The translations under genes were made by a program, and so were the position numbers. Below the pieces are notes generated by a model, which saw only the letters and a program-made list of their open reading frames with translations, did not search any database and was not told where the DNA came from. DNA of 13,415 nucleotides from DAOVDI01 sp965373045 (lineage in GTDB: Bacteria > Acidobacteriota > Aminicenantia > Aminicenantales > Aminicenantaceae), in NCBI GenBank assembly GCA_965373045.1, contig CBDVEQ010000054.1:1-13415 (forward strand), written 5' to 3'. Positions 6,156 through 13,391 of the stretch are shown piece after piece. Every line of letters starts with the position of its first letter. The first letter of the stretch is position 1.

Positions 6156-8969
6156 TCATTTCCCCCTGTAATGAATTCCCTTTGTGATCCAGTCCGGACC
6201 CGGTTTTCCCTTGAGATAGTGGTCAAAATATTCCTTCATCCGGATAGAATAATCCAGTTTGTTGGCATATTTCTGGGGATGGTGGGATTCGCCGCGGTAC
6301 TGAAGGAAAATGCAGTCTTTCCCCAACCTCCTCATTGCCATATAAAGCTCGATCCCCTGGTACCAGGGAACAGCGCCGTCCTTATCCCCGAACATAATCA
6401 GCATGGGTGTCCGTATGCGGTCGGCGAAAAACACAGGGGAGTTTTCAATATAGAGCTCCAGATATTCCCAGAGACTCCCTCCGATACGGCTCTGTGATTT
6501 TTCATACTGGAACTGCCGCGACATTCCCGACCCCCAACGGACACCGCCGTAAGCGCTTGTCATATTAGACACCGGGGCGCCTGCAATACAGCAGGCAAAA
6601 AGATCTGTCTGAGTGACGATAAAAGCTGCCTGATAACCGCTCCATGAGTGGCCGTGGATACCGATGGTTTTGGGATCGGCGACTCCCATGTCGATAAGCT
6701 TCTGTACTCCCGGCATCAGACATTTTGTGGCGGCAAATCCCGGACGGCCCACTTCAAACCGGATATCAGGGAGAAAGACCGCATAGCCATTGCTTGTATA
6801 AAAAGGAAAATTGGGCCTGTGATTGACGACCATCTGGTTGAACTCGTACATTCGCTGGGAAAAAAACCGGTAAAAATATACGATAACCGGATATCTTTTT
6901 CCAGGTTCATAATTTGCTGGTTTGATCAACACACCTTGAAGCGGAATGCCGTCAAGGCTGTTCCATTCCACAAGTTCGGACCTTCCCCAGGCAAAATCTT
7001 GGATCTGCGGATTGATATCCGAGATTTTTTTCGGTTCTTTTAACTTGAGGTCAGAAATCCACAGGTCGGGAAATTCCTGAAAACATTCCCGTGTGAACAT
7101 CACAACATCAGCATTCTTGGCCTTGGAGAGGAACCGGAATTTTTTCTTGTCCTCAAGAAGCTGTCTGACTCCGGTTTTGCTGATGTCGGCCGCATAAAAT
7201 CCGAATTGTTTTTCGATGTTGTGATATGAAGAAAGCAAAAGATACTGCTTTCTTTCAAAAAATTGGGATTCCGTATCCGTCTTGAGGATACGAAATGTCC
7301 TCTGGCTTTTCCGTCCAAAGCCATCCGTCAGGTTAACTGAATGGCCGGTTTTGGTATCAAATTTCCAGATGTCATATTTGTCATAGATCAATACGGCCCT
7401 ATCGTCCCTGACCCAGCCTCCAAGTCCATAACCGGGTACTACAGAAGGATAGTCATGGTCTTCATTAAAAAAAGGCACATCCATACCCCCGGTCAGGTTG
7501 GTCCTTTCTCCTGATCCGATATCATACAGGTGCCAGTGCTTATCCTTATAATAAAGAATGTACTTCCCTCCGGGAGAAAGATAGGGAACGCCTCCTAGAT
7601 GGGACATCACCTTTTTTCTGAAGCCGGTTATAAGATCGATGGTATATACATCCGAGTAACGCCCGTCCCAGGTCACCTCTTTCCTATAAGGCACATCAGA
7701 CAAGCCCAGGGCCATATACGGATTTTTGTTGGCCCGGACAATGGGCATGGTTTTATCTGCCAGCTGCACAAGCGATCCTTTCCGGATATCCACTGCCGCT
7801 AAATATGTCTGTCCTTTTAGACGGGACCAGTTAATTTTCTGGTGAGGATTGATAAAAGGATCGTTCCAGTGCCAGACATCAATCCCGCGCTTGCTGAGAA
7901 TCTCTTCCTGGTCGAAAAGATCGATGGTCTCATCCTCGCCTTTGGGAGAACTCTCTTTTTTTACCAGCATGTCCATAGGTTTCAGTCCTAGAAAAAGACG
8001 CTTCCCGGATTCATCCCAATTAAGCATGCTGTTCTTCCCAGGGATCATCCAGTCCTCGGGCACGCCATCGAGACCGATAAGCTGTTTTCTTTTTTTTGAA
8101 CTTCCATCCCATGTCCAAAGGGAAAAAAGCTCTTCCTTAAAACCTGAATCCTCCTTGGAAGCAAGGAGAAAAGCGAGATGCGATCCTTGCTTGGACCAGG
8201 CCTGGGTTCCGAACACTGCATCTTTGTATTTTATGACCGGAAACCGGGCAATATTTTTATCCTTCAAATCAATACAGTACAAACCGTTTTCTTTTCCCTC
8301 CTGGCATCCAGTTGTTAAAGCCAGAAAAGAGGATTGTGTGTTAAACGAAAAATCCAGAACAAAATCAATCGTGATCTTATCCCCAGTCGCCAACTGCCGT
8401 AGCACAAGTTTGCTGCCAACTTCTCTTTTTTTGCTGTCTTTTTTTTCTTCGGGCGTATCTTCCGCCTCTTTCTCTGCCTTATCGTTTAAGCTCTTTGCCG
8501 GCTTTTCCTTATAATAAAGAAAAGCCAGCCAATTCCCATCTTTTGAAAGGGAAAAACGCTGAACTTCCGAAAAATGAAGGACTTCTCCGCTCTGTGTATT
8601 CAGCAGGGCCATCCCCTGTTTTGGCTTGTCTTTTTTCGCCTTTGCTTTTTCCACAGCTTTAGGCTGAACAAACAGAACCACCCACTGAGATTTTTTGGAT
8701 ATTTTGGGTCCGCTTCCCCTATCGAATGTAAAGGTTTTTCCGGTTTTCAATTGATGGACCAGAGCTTCTCCGTCTCCTCTGCCGGGCTGAGTGCCATAGG
8801 CGATAATCTTCCCGTCTTCAGAGAGGACCGGATTTCTGATCTCCTTGAACTTCATAATATCCTGAAAAGTCAGAACCTTTTTCGCTGCCGTTTGGGCAGG
8901 CAAAGAACAAACACATACACTGAGAAAAACAATAATAAGGATCAGCCGCAAAGATCTTTTTTGAGACAT
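6156..8969 (-). CDS. Exported S9-family (prolyl oligopeptidase) peptidase
   Basis: A serine peptidase of 937 residues. Residues 1-25 form a Sec signal peptide (cleavage near LPA/QT). A beta-propeller of about 35-650 is followed by an alpha/beta-hydrolase domain at about 660-925. The probable triad is Ser775 (HGHSWSGY), Asp864 (GDKDGAVP) and His896 (GESHHP), in the usual order. The nucleophile motif reads G-H-S-W-S where the family normally has Gly in the last place. Two Lys/Glu-rich, probably disordered insertions interrupt the propeller (about 103-118 and 154-184). The HGGP segment of many S9 enzymes is replaced by YFYRFF (698-703). The family releases dipeptides or cleaves short peptides; specificity is not readable here. 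ATG 8969 has AGGAG (8978-8982) 8 bases upstream. It is the first gene of a probable operon with the M14 gene, suggesting stepwise breakdown of extracytoplasmic peptides. Confidence 0.9.
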   Translation of the reverse strand: MSQKRSLRLILIIVFLSVCVCSLPAQTAAKKVLTFQDIMKFKEIRNPVLSEDGKIIAYGTQPGRGDGEALVHQLKTGKTFTFDRGSGPKISKKSQWVVLFVQPKAVEKAKAKKDKPKQGMALLNTQSGEVLHFSEVQRFSLSKDGNWLAFLYYKEKPAKSLNDKAEKEAEDTPEEKKDSKKREVGSKLVLRQLATGDKITIDFVLDFSFNTQSSFLALTTGCQEGKENGLYCIDLKDKNIARFPVIKYKDAVFGTQAWSKQGSHLAFLLASKEDSGFKEELFSLWTWDGSSKKRKQLIGLDGVPEDWMIPGKNSMLNWDESGKRLFLGLKPMDMLVKKESSPKGEDETIDLFDQEEILSKRGIDVWHWNDPFINPHQKINWSRLKGQTYLAAVDIRKGSLVQLADKTMPIVRANKNPYMALGLSDVPYRKEVTWDGRYSDVYTIDLITGFRKKVMSHLGGVPYLSPGGKYILYYKDKHWHLYDIGSGERTNLTGGMDVPFFNEDHDYPSVVPGYGLGGWVRDDRAVLIYDKYDIWKFDTKTGHSVNLTDGFGRKSQRTFRILKTDTESQFFERKQYLLLSSYHNIEKQFGFYAADISKTGVRQLLEDKKKFRFLSKAKNADVVMFTRECFQEFPDLWISDLKLKEPKKISDINPQIQDFAWGRSELVEWNSLDGIPLQGVLIKPANYEPGKRYPVIVYFYRFFSQRMYEFNQMVVNHRPNFPFYTSNGYAVFLPDIRFEVGRPGFAATKCLMPGVQKLIDMGVADPKTIGIHGHSWSGYQAAFIVTQTDLFACCIAGAPVSNMTSAYGGVRWGSGMSRQFQYEKSQSRIGGSLWEYLELYIENSPVFFADRIRTPMLIMFGDKDGAVPWYQGIELYMAMRRLGKDCIFLQYRGESHHPQKYANKLDYSIRMKEYFDHYLKGKPGPDWITKGIHYRGK

Positions 8970-9034
8970 GCTTACTTCTCCTGAACAGATTGGGATAAAG
9001 AGATGTTGGCTGTCATGAACAACCCGGACCCTTG

Positions 9035-9064
9035 CTTATATCACAAAAAAAAGTCCCCTGGCAA
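9035..9064 (-). promoter_or_regulatory. Sigma70-type promoter for the S9-M14 operon
   Basis: On the minus strand TTGCCA (9059-9064, 5/6 of consensus) and TATAAG (9035-9040, 5/6) are spaced by 18 bases. The predicted start near 9028 leaves a leader of about 58 bases before ATG 8969. The spacer includes a run of eight T. Confidence 0.55.
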
Positions 9065-9090
9065 CCAAACAGTTTTGCCGGATACGGTTA

Positions 9091-9109
9091 CAGGATCATT
9101 TTTATCCTG
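9091..9109. other. Small stem-loop in the divergent intergenic region
   Basis: CAGGAT (9091-9096) and ATCCTG (9104-9109) form a perfect 6-bp stem around a 7-base, T-rich loop. It lies beyond both divergent promoters, so it is unlikely to end transcription of either gene. It abuts a dispersed repeat copy and may be part of that element. Confidence 0.4.
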
Positions 9110-9144
9110 CTTTATTTATAAAAACTGCCGTGAATAATCCAGGT
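9106..9144. repeat. Joined copy of two dispersed repeat modules
   Basis: Bases 9106-9124 are identical to 13288-13306. Bases 9112-9130 match 115-133 with one mismatch. Bases 9128-9144 match 986-1002 with one mismatch. Here the two modules, separate or inverted elsewhere in the window, are directly joined, so this may be the least rearranged copy. It lies just before the M48 promoter. Confidence 0.75.
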
Positions 9145-9147
9145 TAA

Positions 9148-9176
9148 TTGCGCTAATAATAAAACTTTATTAAAAT
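9148..9176 (+). promoter_or_regulatory. Candidate promoter giving a near-leaderless M48 transcript
   Basis: TTGCGC (9148-9153, 4/6) and TAAAAT (9171-9176, 5/6) are 17 bases apart. A start 6-7 bases after the -10 falls at or next to ATG 9183. This agrees with the absence of a properly spaced Shine-Dalgarno: AGAGGG abuts the ATG directly. Confidence 0.4.
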
Positions 9177-9182
9177 AGAGGG

Positions 9183-10685
9183 ATGGTTTCACAAAGAAAT
9201 TGGGATTTTTATGCAGTTCAAAAAGCACAGTGGTTTAAAAGTCTTTTCGTCTTCGCTGCTCTTCTGATCTTTTATGTGTTCGCAGTAGGATTTGTTTCCT
9301 GCGCTCTCCTTTTTAGCTTGGGCCTGTTTATTCCAGGTCTTCTCCCCTCCACACACAATTTCCTCACGCAATTGATCCTTGGATCTTTTCTGATCGCGCT
9401 TCTTATCGCTGCATTCCACTTTTATGATGCCAGAGCCCATGGCGCCAGGTTCATCCGCAGACGCCTGCAGGCCCGCACCCCCGAACTGTCCGATCGCTTT
9501 CACCTTCAGTTTTCCAACGCAGTAGATGAAATGAGGATCGCCGCCGGGCTTCCCCGCGTAAAGCCTTATGTGCTTCCCACTTTTGCCGTCAACTCCATGG
9601 CTCTGATGGAATCCAGCGGCCAGCCTAGCGTTCTTGTCACCGAGGGTCTTCTTGCGGAATTCACAAGGGACGAACTGGAAGCTGTCATCGCACATGAGCT
9701 TGCTCACATTATCCGTGGAGATACTATTTATATAACGCTTGTCTGTTCACTGGGAAATTTTTTTGAGCAGCTCAAACTGGCCGTAGAGCCGGAAAGAAAT
9801 CCTTCCGGATTTCTCATCAACAGCGAGCAGAGCAAGAACACACCTTTCTTCTTTTATATTGCCCTTGCTTTATCTCTCCCGGTTTTGCGTCTGCTGAGCA
9901 CTCTTATCAGCAGACAAAGAGAGATCCTGGCCGATGCTACCGGTGTCGAGCTCTGCCGGAATCCAAGGGCGCTGGCACGAGCCATATACCGCGCCCATGT
10001 ACAGAATTCCTTTATCGGCGATTTCAGCCTGACTTACAGTCCCCTACTTATTGTCCCTCCCTATTCAGAGAAACAGTCAGACACGTTTCTCAACCGTATA
10101 TTCAGCTCCCATCCTCCATTGATGCTGCGGATAAAAAACCTGGCAGACATGGTCCCCACAAGCCCGGCAGAGATCATCGAAGAAATCTATAATATCCGAA
10201 GAACTCGTAAAGAAGCACAGATCATCCTGGATTCTTATGAGACAAAAATTGCTCTCATGAAGCTTGGCCGGTATAAATACTTCTCTTCAGGGAGCCGCAA
10301 CCGCTGTCCTCGCTGCCGTATTCCCTTAAGAACTTCATTCTATGAAGGAGTCCCAACACAAACCTGTGAAAAATGCGGCGGGAAGCTGATCAAAGCTATA
10401 CATGTAGAACGGATCATCGCCCGCAAGGAAGTGGCTTTTTCCCCGACACTGCTTGATAAAGCAAAAAAATTCAAACACCTCTATATGCAGAACCCGTTCC
10501 GGTCAATCAGGACCAACCTGGCCAAAACTTCTTCCCCGGCCTGTCCTTATTGCGGCACCAAGATGCTACTCCGGCCTTATACTTATCAGTATATAGTCCC
10601 TGTGGATAAATGCCTGGCCTGTCAGAACATCTGGTTTGACATGGATGAACTCGAGATCCTTCAGATCCTGATCGAAAACCGTTAG
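9183..10685 (+). CDS. Inner-membrane M48 metallopeptidase with two zinc ribbons
   Basis: A zinc endopeptidase of 500 residues related to HtpX-type membrane proteases. There is no cleavable signal peptide; hydrophobic segments lie at about 17-53, 59-80 and 222-241. The active site is HELAH at 171-175, with the third zinc ligand Glu247 (QREILADATG) and the family SHPP motif at 309-312. In HtpX this site faces the cytoplasm. The C-terminal third holds two zinc ribbons: Cys375/378 with Cys395/398, and Cys454/457 with Cys477/480, the latter ending in IWFDMDELEIL as in TFIIB-type zinc fingers. Ordinary HtpX is near 290 residues, so the ribbons are an extension that may recruit substrates or partners. 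An in-frame TAA at 9171-9173 excludes an earlier start. It is divergent from the S9-M14 operon and ends 15 bases from the converging M28 gene. A membrane quality-control role is inferred from the family. Confidence 0.88.
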   Translation: MVSQRNWDFYAVQKAQWFKSLFVFAALLIFYVFAVGFVSCALLFSLGLFIPGLLPSTHNFLTQLILGSFLIALLIAAFHFYDARAHGARFIRRRLQARTPELSDRFHLQFSNAVDEMRIAAGLPRVKPYVLPTFAVNSMALMESSGQPSVLVTEGLLAEFTRDELEAVIAHELAHIIRGDTIYITLVCSLGNFFEQLKLAVEPERNPSGFLINSEQSKNTPFFFYIALALSLPVLRLLSTLISRQREILADATGVELCRNPRALARAIYRAHVQNSFIGDFSLTYSPLLIVPPYSEKQSDTFLNRIFSSHPPLMLRIKNLADMVPTSPAEIIEEIYNIRRTRKEAQIILDSYETKIALMKLGRYKYFSSGSRNRCPRCRIPLRTSFYEGVPTQTCEKCGGKLIKAIHVERIIARKEVAFSPTLLDKAKKFKHLYMQNPFRSIRTNLAKTSSPACPYCGTKMLLRPYTYQYIVPVDKCLACQNIWFDMDELEILQILIENR

Positions 10686-10700
10686 CCTCTCTCTTTCTGA

Positions 10701-12218
10701 TCAATTGCGGAAATTCAACTCATCCTGCTTGTCCATGTCCAGAATAGCCATAAACAGGATCTGGGCCAGGTCTTCCATGATCTCCGGCATGATGTAATCG
10801 ATCTTATCCTTCGTGACATGGTAATAGGACTGGCCCCCGCCGTAGGCGCTGAAAGATAGAGTGGGCACGTTCTTCCACATGAAACGAGCCGCATCCAGCC
10901 TGGGTCTTGCGTTATTGGCGAAAAAAGGACCAGTGATCAGGCGGTGGACATAGGCCTCATTAGCCTTCCGAACAAAGTTAAAAAGCTCCGGATAATTCTG
11001 TCCAGCCAATGCATTCAGACGCGTTCCCACGCCCACTCCGTCCATATTGAACAGTGCCAGCGTTTTATCCAGGGGGATGATAGGATTTTCTACATAATAT
11101 TTTGAGCCGGCCACCCCCTGCTCTTCTGCACCGAAGAAAATGAACATGATGGAGCGGCGGATTTTCACAGGAGAACAGGATAGAGCTTCAGCTATCCCCA
11201 TCATAACAGCATCAGCCGATGCATTGTCATTGGCACCGGGTATGATCTCATAACAGCGGCCCAGATGGTCCAAGTGCCCACCAAGAAGAATAAACTCATT
11301 CTTGAGGCTGGGGTCAGTCCCCTCAAGGATCCCGATCACATTGTAGCCTATTCCTTCCGGGTGGTGTTCCGTGGTATTTTTTATCGTGAAATTTTTTCCA
11401 GTTTTAAAGGAATGAGGTTTGAGGGTTTTCTTTATCTGACGGACCACATCCGCGTGTTTTTTTCCTGTGCCTGCAAACACATCGGCAACCACATTTTTGC
11501 CCACATGGGAATAAATGAATCCCTCGGCATAGGAATTGTTGGGATTAACAATTGGACCATAATTATAAAGCATGCCTTTGGCCCCATGTTTTACGGCATT
11601 TTCCAGTTTATATTGGTGGAAGGAATAAGGACGCCATTTTTTAAACACTTCGGCCTTGCCCGGAGAGACAGGAGCCTCCCGTTCCATCAGAACGATCTTG
11701 CCCTCGACGTTCAGGCCTGCATACTCATCAAAATCCAGTTCAGGGGCAGTGATACCGTAGCCTACATAGATCACATCCGCAGTCACTTCCCCGGAACCCG
11801 ACGTTGAGCCGGGAATAAATTCATCCTCATATGTGTAGGATTTTTTAATAAAACCGTCCTTATAGGGAATATTCATGGATACAGAACAGCCCTTAAAGAC
11901 CAATATATATGGATTGGGAAAAGCCTGAAGGAATGTACCGTTGTCTCCTCCGGGTTTGAGTCCCCATTTCTTCAGGTGAGCGATTACCCATTTGGCGCTA
12001 TCATTAAATCCCTTAGTTCCCGTCAACCGACCCCAGTATTTATCAGACGCCAACTCTTTGACATAATCAAACAGCACATGACTGGAGATTGAGTGCATGA
12101 TCTGGAGAACTTTCTGCTGTTCTGTGGGCTGTGGCCGCGCCTGCTGAGCGGTTGCTGCAGAAAAAACTCCCAGAATAATAACCGTTAATATACTAAAAAA
12201 GAATTTTTTGTGTTTCAC
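10701..12218 (-). CDS. Exported M28-family zinc aminopeptidase
   Basis: A di-zinc peptidase of 505 residues. A Sec signal peptide covers 1-24 (cleavage after ATA). The middle region contains a protease-associated-type domain (VEGKIVLME at 171-179 is its typical edge). All M28 metal and catalytic residues are visible: His315 and catalytic Asp317 (GGHLDHLG), bridging Asp331 (GANDNASA), catalytic Glu365 with zinc ligand Glu366 (EEQG), Asp393 (NMDGVG) and His467 (SYYHVTKD). The family removes N-terminal residues from peptides; side-chain preference is not readable. The start is GTG at 12218, supported by AAGGAGGAG at 12222-12230. It converges on the M48 gene and lies 137 bases downstream of the barrel gene on the same strand, so it may also be read through from there. 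It complements the S9 and M14 enzymes in peptide breakdown. Confidence 0.9.
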   Translation of the reverse strand: MKHKKFFFSILTVIILGVFSAATAQQARPQPTEQQKVLQIMHSISSHVLFDYVKELASDKYWGRLTGTKGFNDSAKWVIAHLKKWGLKPGGDNGTFLQAFPNPYILVFKGCSVSMNIPYKDGFIKKSYTYEDEFIPGSTSGSGEVTADVIYVGYGITAPELDFDEYAGLNVEGKIVLMEREAPVSPGKAEVFKKWRPYSFHQYKLENAVKHGAKGMLYNYGPIVNPNNSYAEGFIYSHVGKNVVADVFAGTGKKHADVVRQIKKTLKPHSFKTGKNFTIKNTTEHHPEGIGYNVIGILEGTDPSLKNEFILLGGHLDHLGRCYEIIPGANDNASADAVMMGIAEALSCSPVKIRRSIMFIFFGAEEQGVAGSKYYVENPIIPLDKTLALFNMDGVGVGTRLNALAGQNYPELFNFVRKANEAYVHRLITGPFFANNARPRLDAARFMWKNVPTLSFSAYGGGQSYYHVTKDKIDYIMPEIMEDLAQILFMAILDMDKQDELNFRN

Positions 12219-12313
12219 AGACTCCTCCTTAAATTTATATAAGATCGACTAAAATCTCATGTTAATCAAAACGATTTTTTCTGTGGCCAGACCCTAAAAG
12301 CAAAGCCAGACCA

Positions 12314-12342
12314 TATATACAATATCGAAAAGAACGGGACAA
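12314..12342 (-). promoter_or_regulatory. Weak candidate promoter for the M28 gene
   Basis: On the minus strand TTGTCC (12337-12342, 4/6) and TATATA (12314-12319, 4/6) are separated by 17 bases. The start near 12307 would give a leader of about 90 bases. That leader contains two direct copies of GCCAGACC read on the plus strand (12286-12293 and 12305-12312). It is weaker than the other promoters listed here. Confidence 0.3.
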
Positions 12343-12355
12343 ACCAGACTTAAGA

Positions 12356-13192
12356 TTAGAATCGATAAGAAAGTCCTCCTCTATAGATCATTCCGTTAAA
12401 AATTCCGCCCTCAACCAGGAGATAAACATTCTTCGTCAATTCACCTTTGACACCAAGGGTCATCTGTACAAAGGGAATAAAAGGAATTTGATCAAATATG
12501 GACTCTTCTCCTGCTTCCCTTTCATTATCAAGCTCCTCAAGAGTTTTATGCTCGCTTATGCTGTCTGTTTCAGGCGGTTCTCCAGGCACATTCAGTGTAT
12601 AGTTAGCATCAAAATCGATTCTTGCTTTTTTAAGACTACCAATACCGGCGATTCCAAAACCAAAGGTGAAATACGGCCGAACTCTCCAGGAAGGTTTTAT
12701 GTCCCACCGGAAGTGCAGGTGAAAAGACAGCGGATTGTAAGTAAACATGGCGCTACCAGTGGCCTGAGCTGATACTTGTTCGCTCGTGGCGGTATCAGTC
12801 ATTGCAAGATTTATTGCCATGCTTTCCAGGCCCACTTCCAAAGAGGTTTTTTCTACTGAAAGGCCGATACTGAAAGAACCTTCATGGCCGCGGGGATACC
12901 ATCGGATCTCAAAACCCCAATTGTTACCGGATGTGTTAAAATCATAATCCTGGGTGAAACTATCTTCTACAAAGGTTGGATTGTCCTCCAGTATTTCTTC
13001 GAACATATCATCCTTCATGTCCTCGCCCATAGAATCAAGCTGCTCTTCCACCATTCCCTTGATAATGTTCAGACTCCATCCTGAATAATGAAAGCCGAAT
13101 TCAAATTTCCCTTGGGCCTGAAGCTGGGGAGAGGCTAAAATCAAAGCCAGCAGAAATACCGGTACAAAAGATAATTTCTTGATTATTTTCAT
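12356..13192 (-). CDS. Outer-membrane beta-barrel protein, function unknown
   Basis: A 278-residue exported protein with a Sec signal peptide (1-26, cleavage after LQA). The mature part shows alternating hydrophobic and polar strands with many aromatic residues and ends in YRGGLSYRF. A terminal Phe preceded by an aromatic at -3 is the usual signal for outer-membrane insertion by BamA. The mature N-terminus carries an acidic, probably helical stretch at about 47-75 (for example EDMKDDMFEEILED), and a second charged segment lies near 209-232; both could be extramembrane loops. It resembles small 8-10 strand barrels but I recognise no specific family. The start is ATG 13192, with AGGAGG six bases upstream; a TTG one codon earlier is also open but sits too close to that site. 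A strong promoter lies upstream. No partner gene indicates its job. Confidence 0.75.
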   Translation of the reverse strand: MKIIKKLSFVPVFLLALILASPQLQAQGKFEFGFHYSGWSLNIIKGMVEEQLDSMGEDMKDDMFEEILEDNPTFVEDSFTQDYDFNTSGNNWGFEIRWYPRGHEGSFSIGLSVEKTSLEVGLESMAINLAMTDTATSEQVSAQATGSAMFTYNPLSFHLHFRWDIKPSWRVRPYFTFGFGIAGIGSLKKARIDFDANYTLNVPGEPPETDSISEHKTLEELDNEREAGEESIFDQIPFIPFVQMTLGVKGELTKNVYLLVEGGIFNGMIYRGGLSYRF

Positions 13193-13211
13193 CAAAAACC
13201 TCCTGTTATTT

Positions 13212-13223
13212 ATGATTAATCAT
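13212..13223. promoter_or_regulatory. Perfect 12-bp palindrome in the barrel gene leader
   Basis: ATGATTAATCAT is a perfect palindrome lying between the predicted transcription start (about 13241) and the Shine-Dalgarno site at 13199-13204. A second palindrome, ATCATGAT (13228-13235), lies four bases further upstream. They could be repressor half-sites or an AU-rich leader hairpin controlling translation. The assignment is tentative because the region is AT-rich. Confidence 0.3.
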
Positions 13224-13247
13224 CACTATCATGATGTTATGAGCTTA

Positions 13248-13277
13248 AATATATCATTGAAATTAAAACAATGTCAA
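13248..13277 (-). promoter_or_regulatory. Strong sigma70-type promoter for the barrel gene
   Basis: On the minus strand a perfect TTGACA (13272-13277) and TATATT (13248-13253, 5/6) are spaced by 18 bases. The predicted start near 13241 gives a leader of about 49 bases. This is the best promoter match in the window, consistent with an abundant envelope protein. Confidence 0.6.
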
Positions 13278-13287
13278 AACAGACTTG

Positions 13288-13306
13288 CCTGCTTTATTTA
13301 TAAAAA
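13288..13306. repeat. Dispersed repeat module, right end
   Basis: These 19 bases (CCTGCTTTATTTATAAAAA) are identical to 9106-9124. Beyond 13306 the two sites diverge. The module lies just upstream of the barrel gene promoter and overlaps the inverted repeat at 13301-13371. Confidence 0.7.
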
Positions 13307-13371
13307 TTTGCGATACGTTCAAACATCAACACAATCATTTAAAATTTTATTTTATATATCGCAACTTTTTA
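13301..13371. repeat. Inverted repeat joining two repeat modules
   Basis: TAAAAATTTGCGATA (13301-13315) and TATCGCAACTTTTTA (13357-13371) are inverse complements with one mismatch over 15 bases, separated by 41 AT-rich bases. The left arm overlaps the 13288-13306 module, and the right arm runs into the 27-bp repeat. This could be a small non-autonomous element or the trace of one. No T-run terminator arrangement serves a neighbouring gene. Confidence 0.6.
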
Positions 13372-13391
13372 CCCTCCGGGCAAGCCGATCT
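13365..13391. repeat. 27-bp direct repeat, right copy
   Basis: This is identical to bases 1-27 and in the same orientation. It is followed by 24 bases (13392-13415) unlike those after the left copy, so the window is not simply a circle cut at an overlap. On the minus strand it ends in the same GLPGG-stop reading as the left copy. Confidence 0.9.

Noticed and set aside
6137..6226. Upstream ATG (6226) as the start of the M14 gene
   Set aside because: It would overlap the S9 gene by 71 bases and put 30 residues ahead of a typical signal peptide. ATG 6136 has a well-placed AGAGG.
7849..8514. Plus-strand open frame opposite the S9 gene
   Set aside because: It is a Ser/Phe-rich shadow of the Lys/Glu-rich S9 coding strand, with no independent coding evidence.
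12267..12283. Possible terminator AATC-AAAAC-GATT followed by T
   Set aside because: The stem is only 4 bp and weak, and it lies on the plus strand, where no gene ends.
12286..12312. Direct repeat GCCAGACC (two copies, 19 bases apart) as an operator
   Set aside because: An 8-base repeat seen once is too short to support without copies elsewhere; it is mentioned only within the M28 promoter entry.
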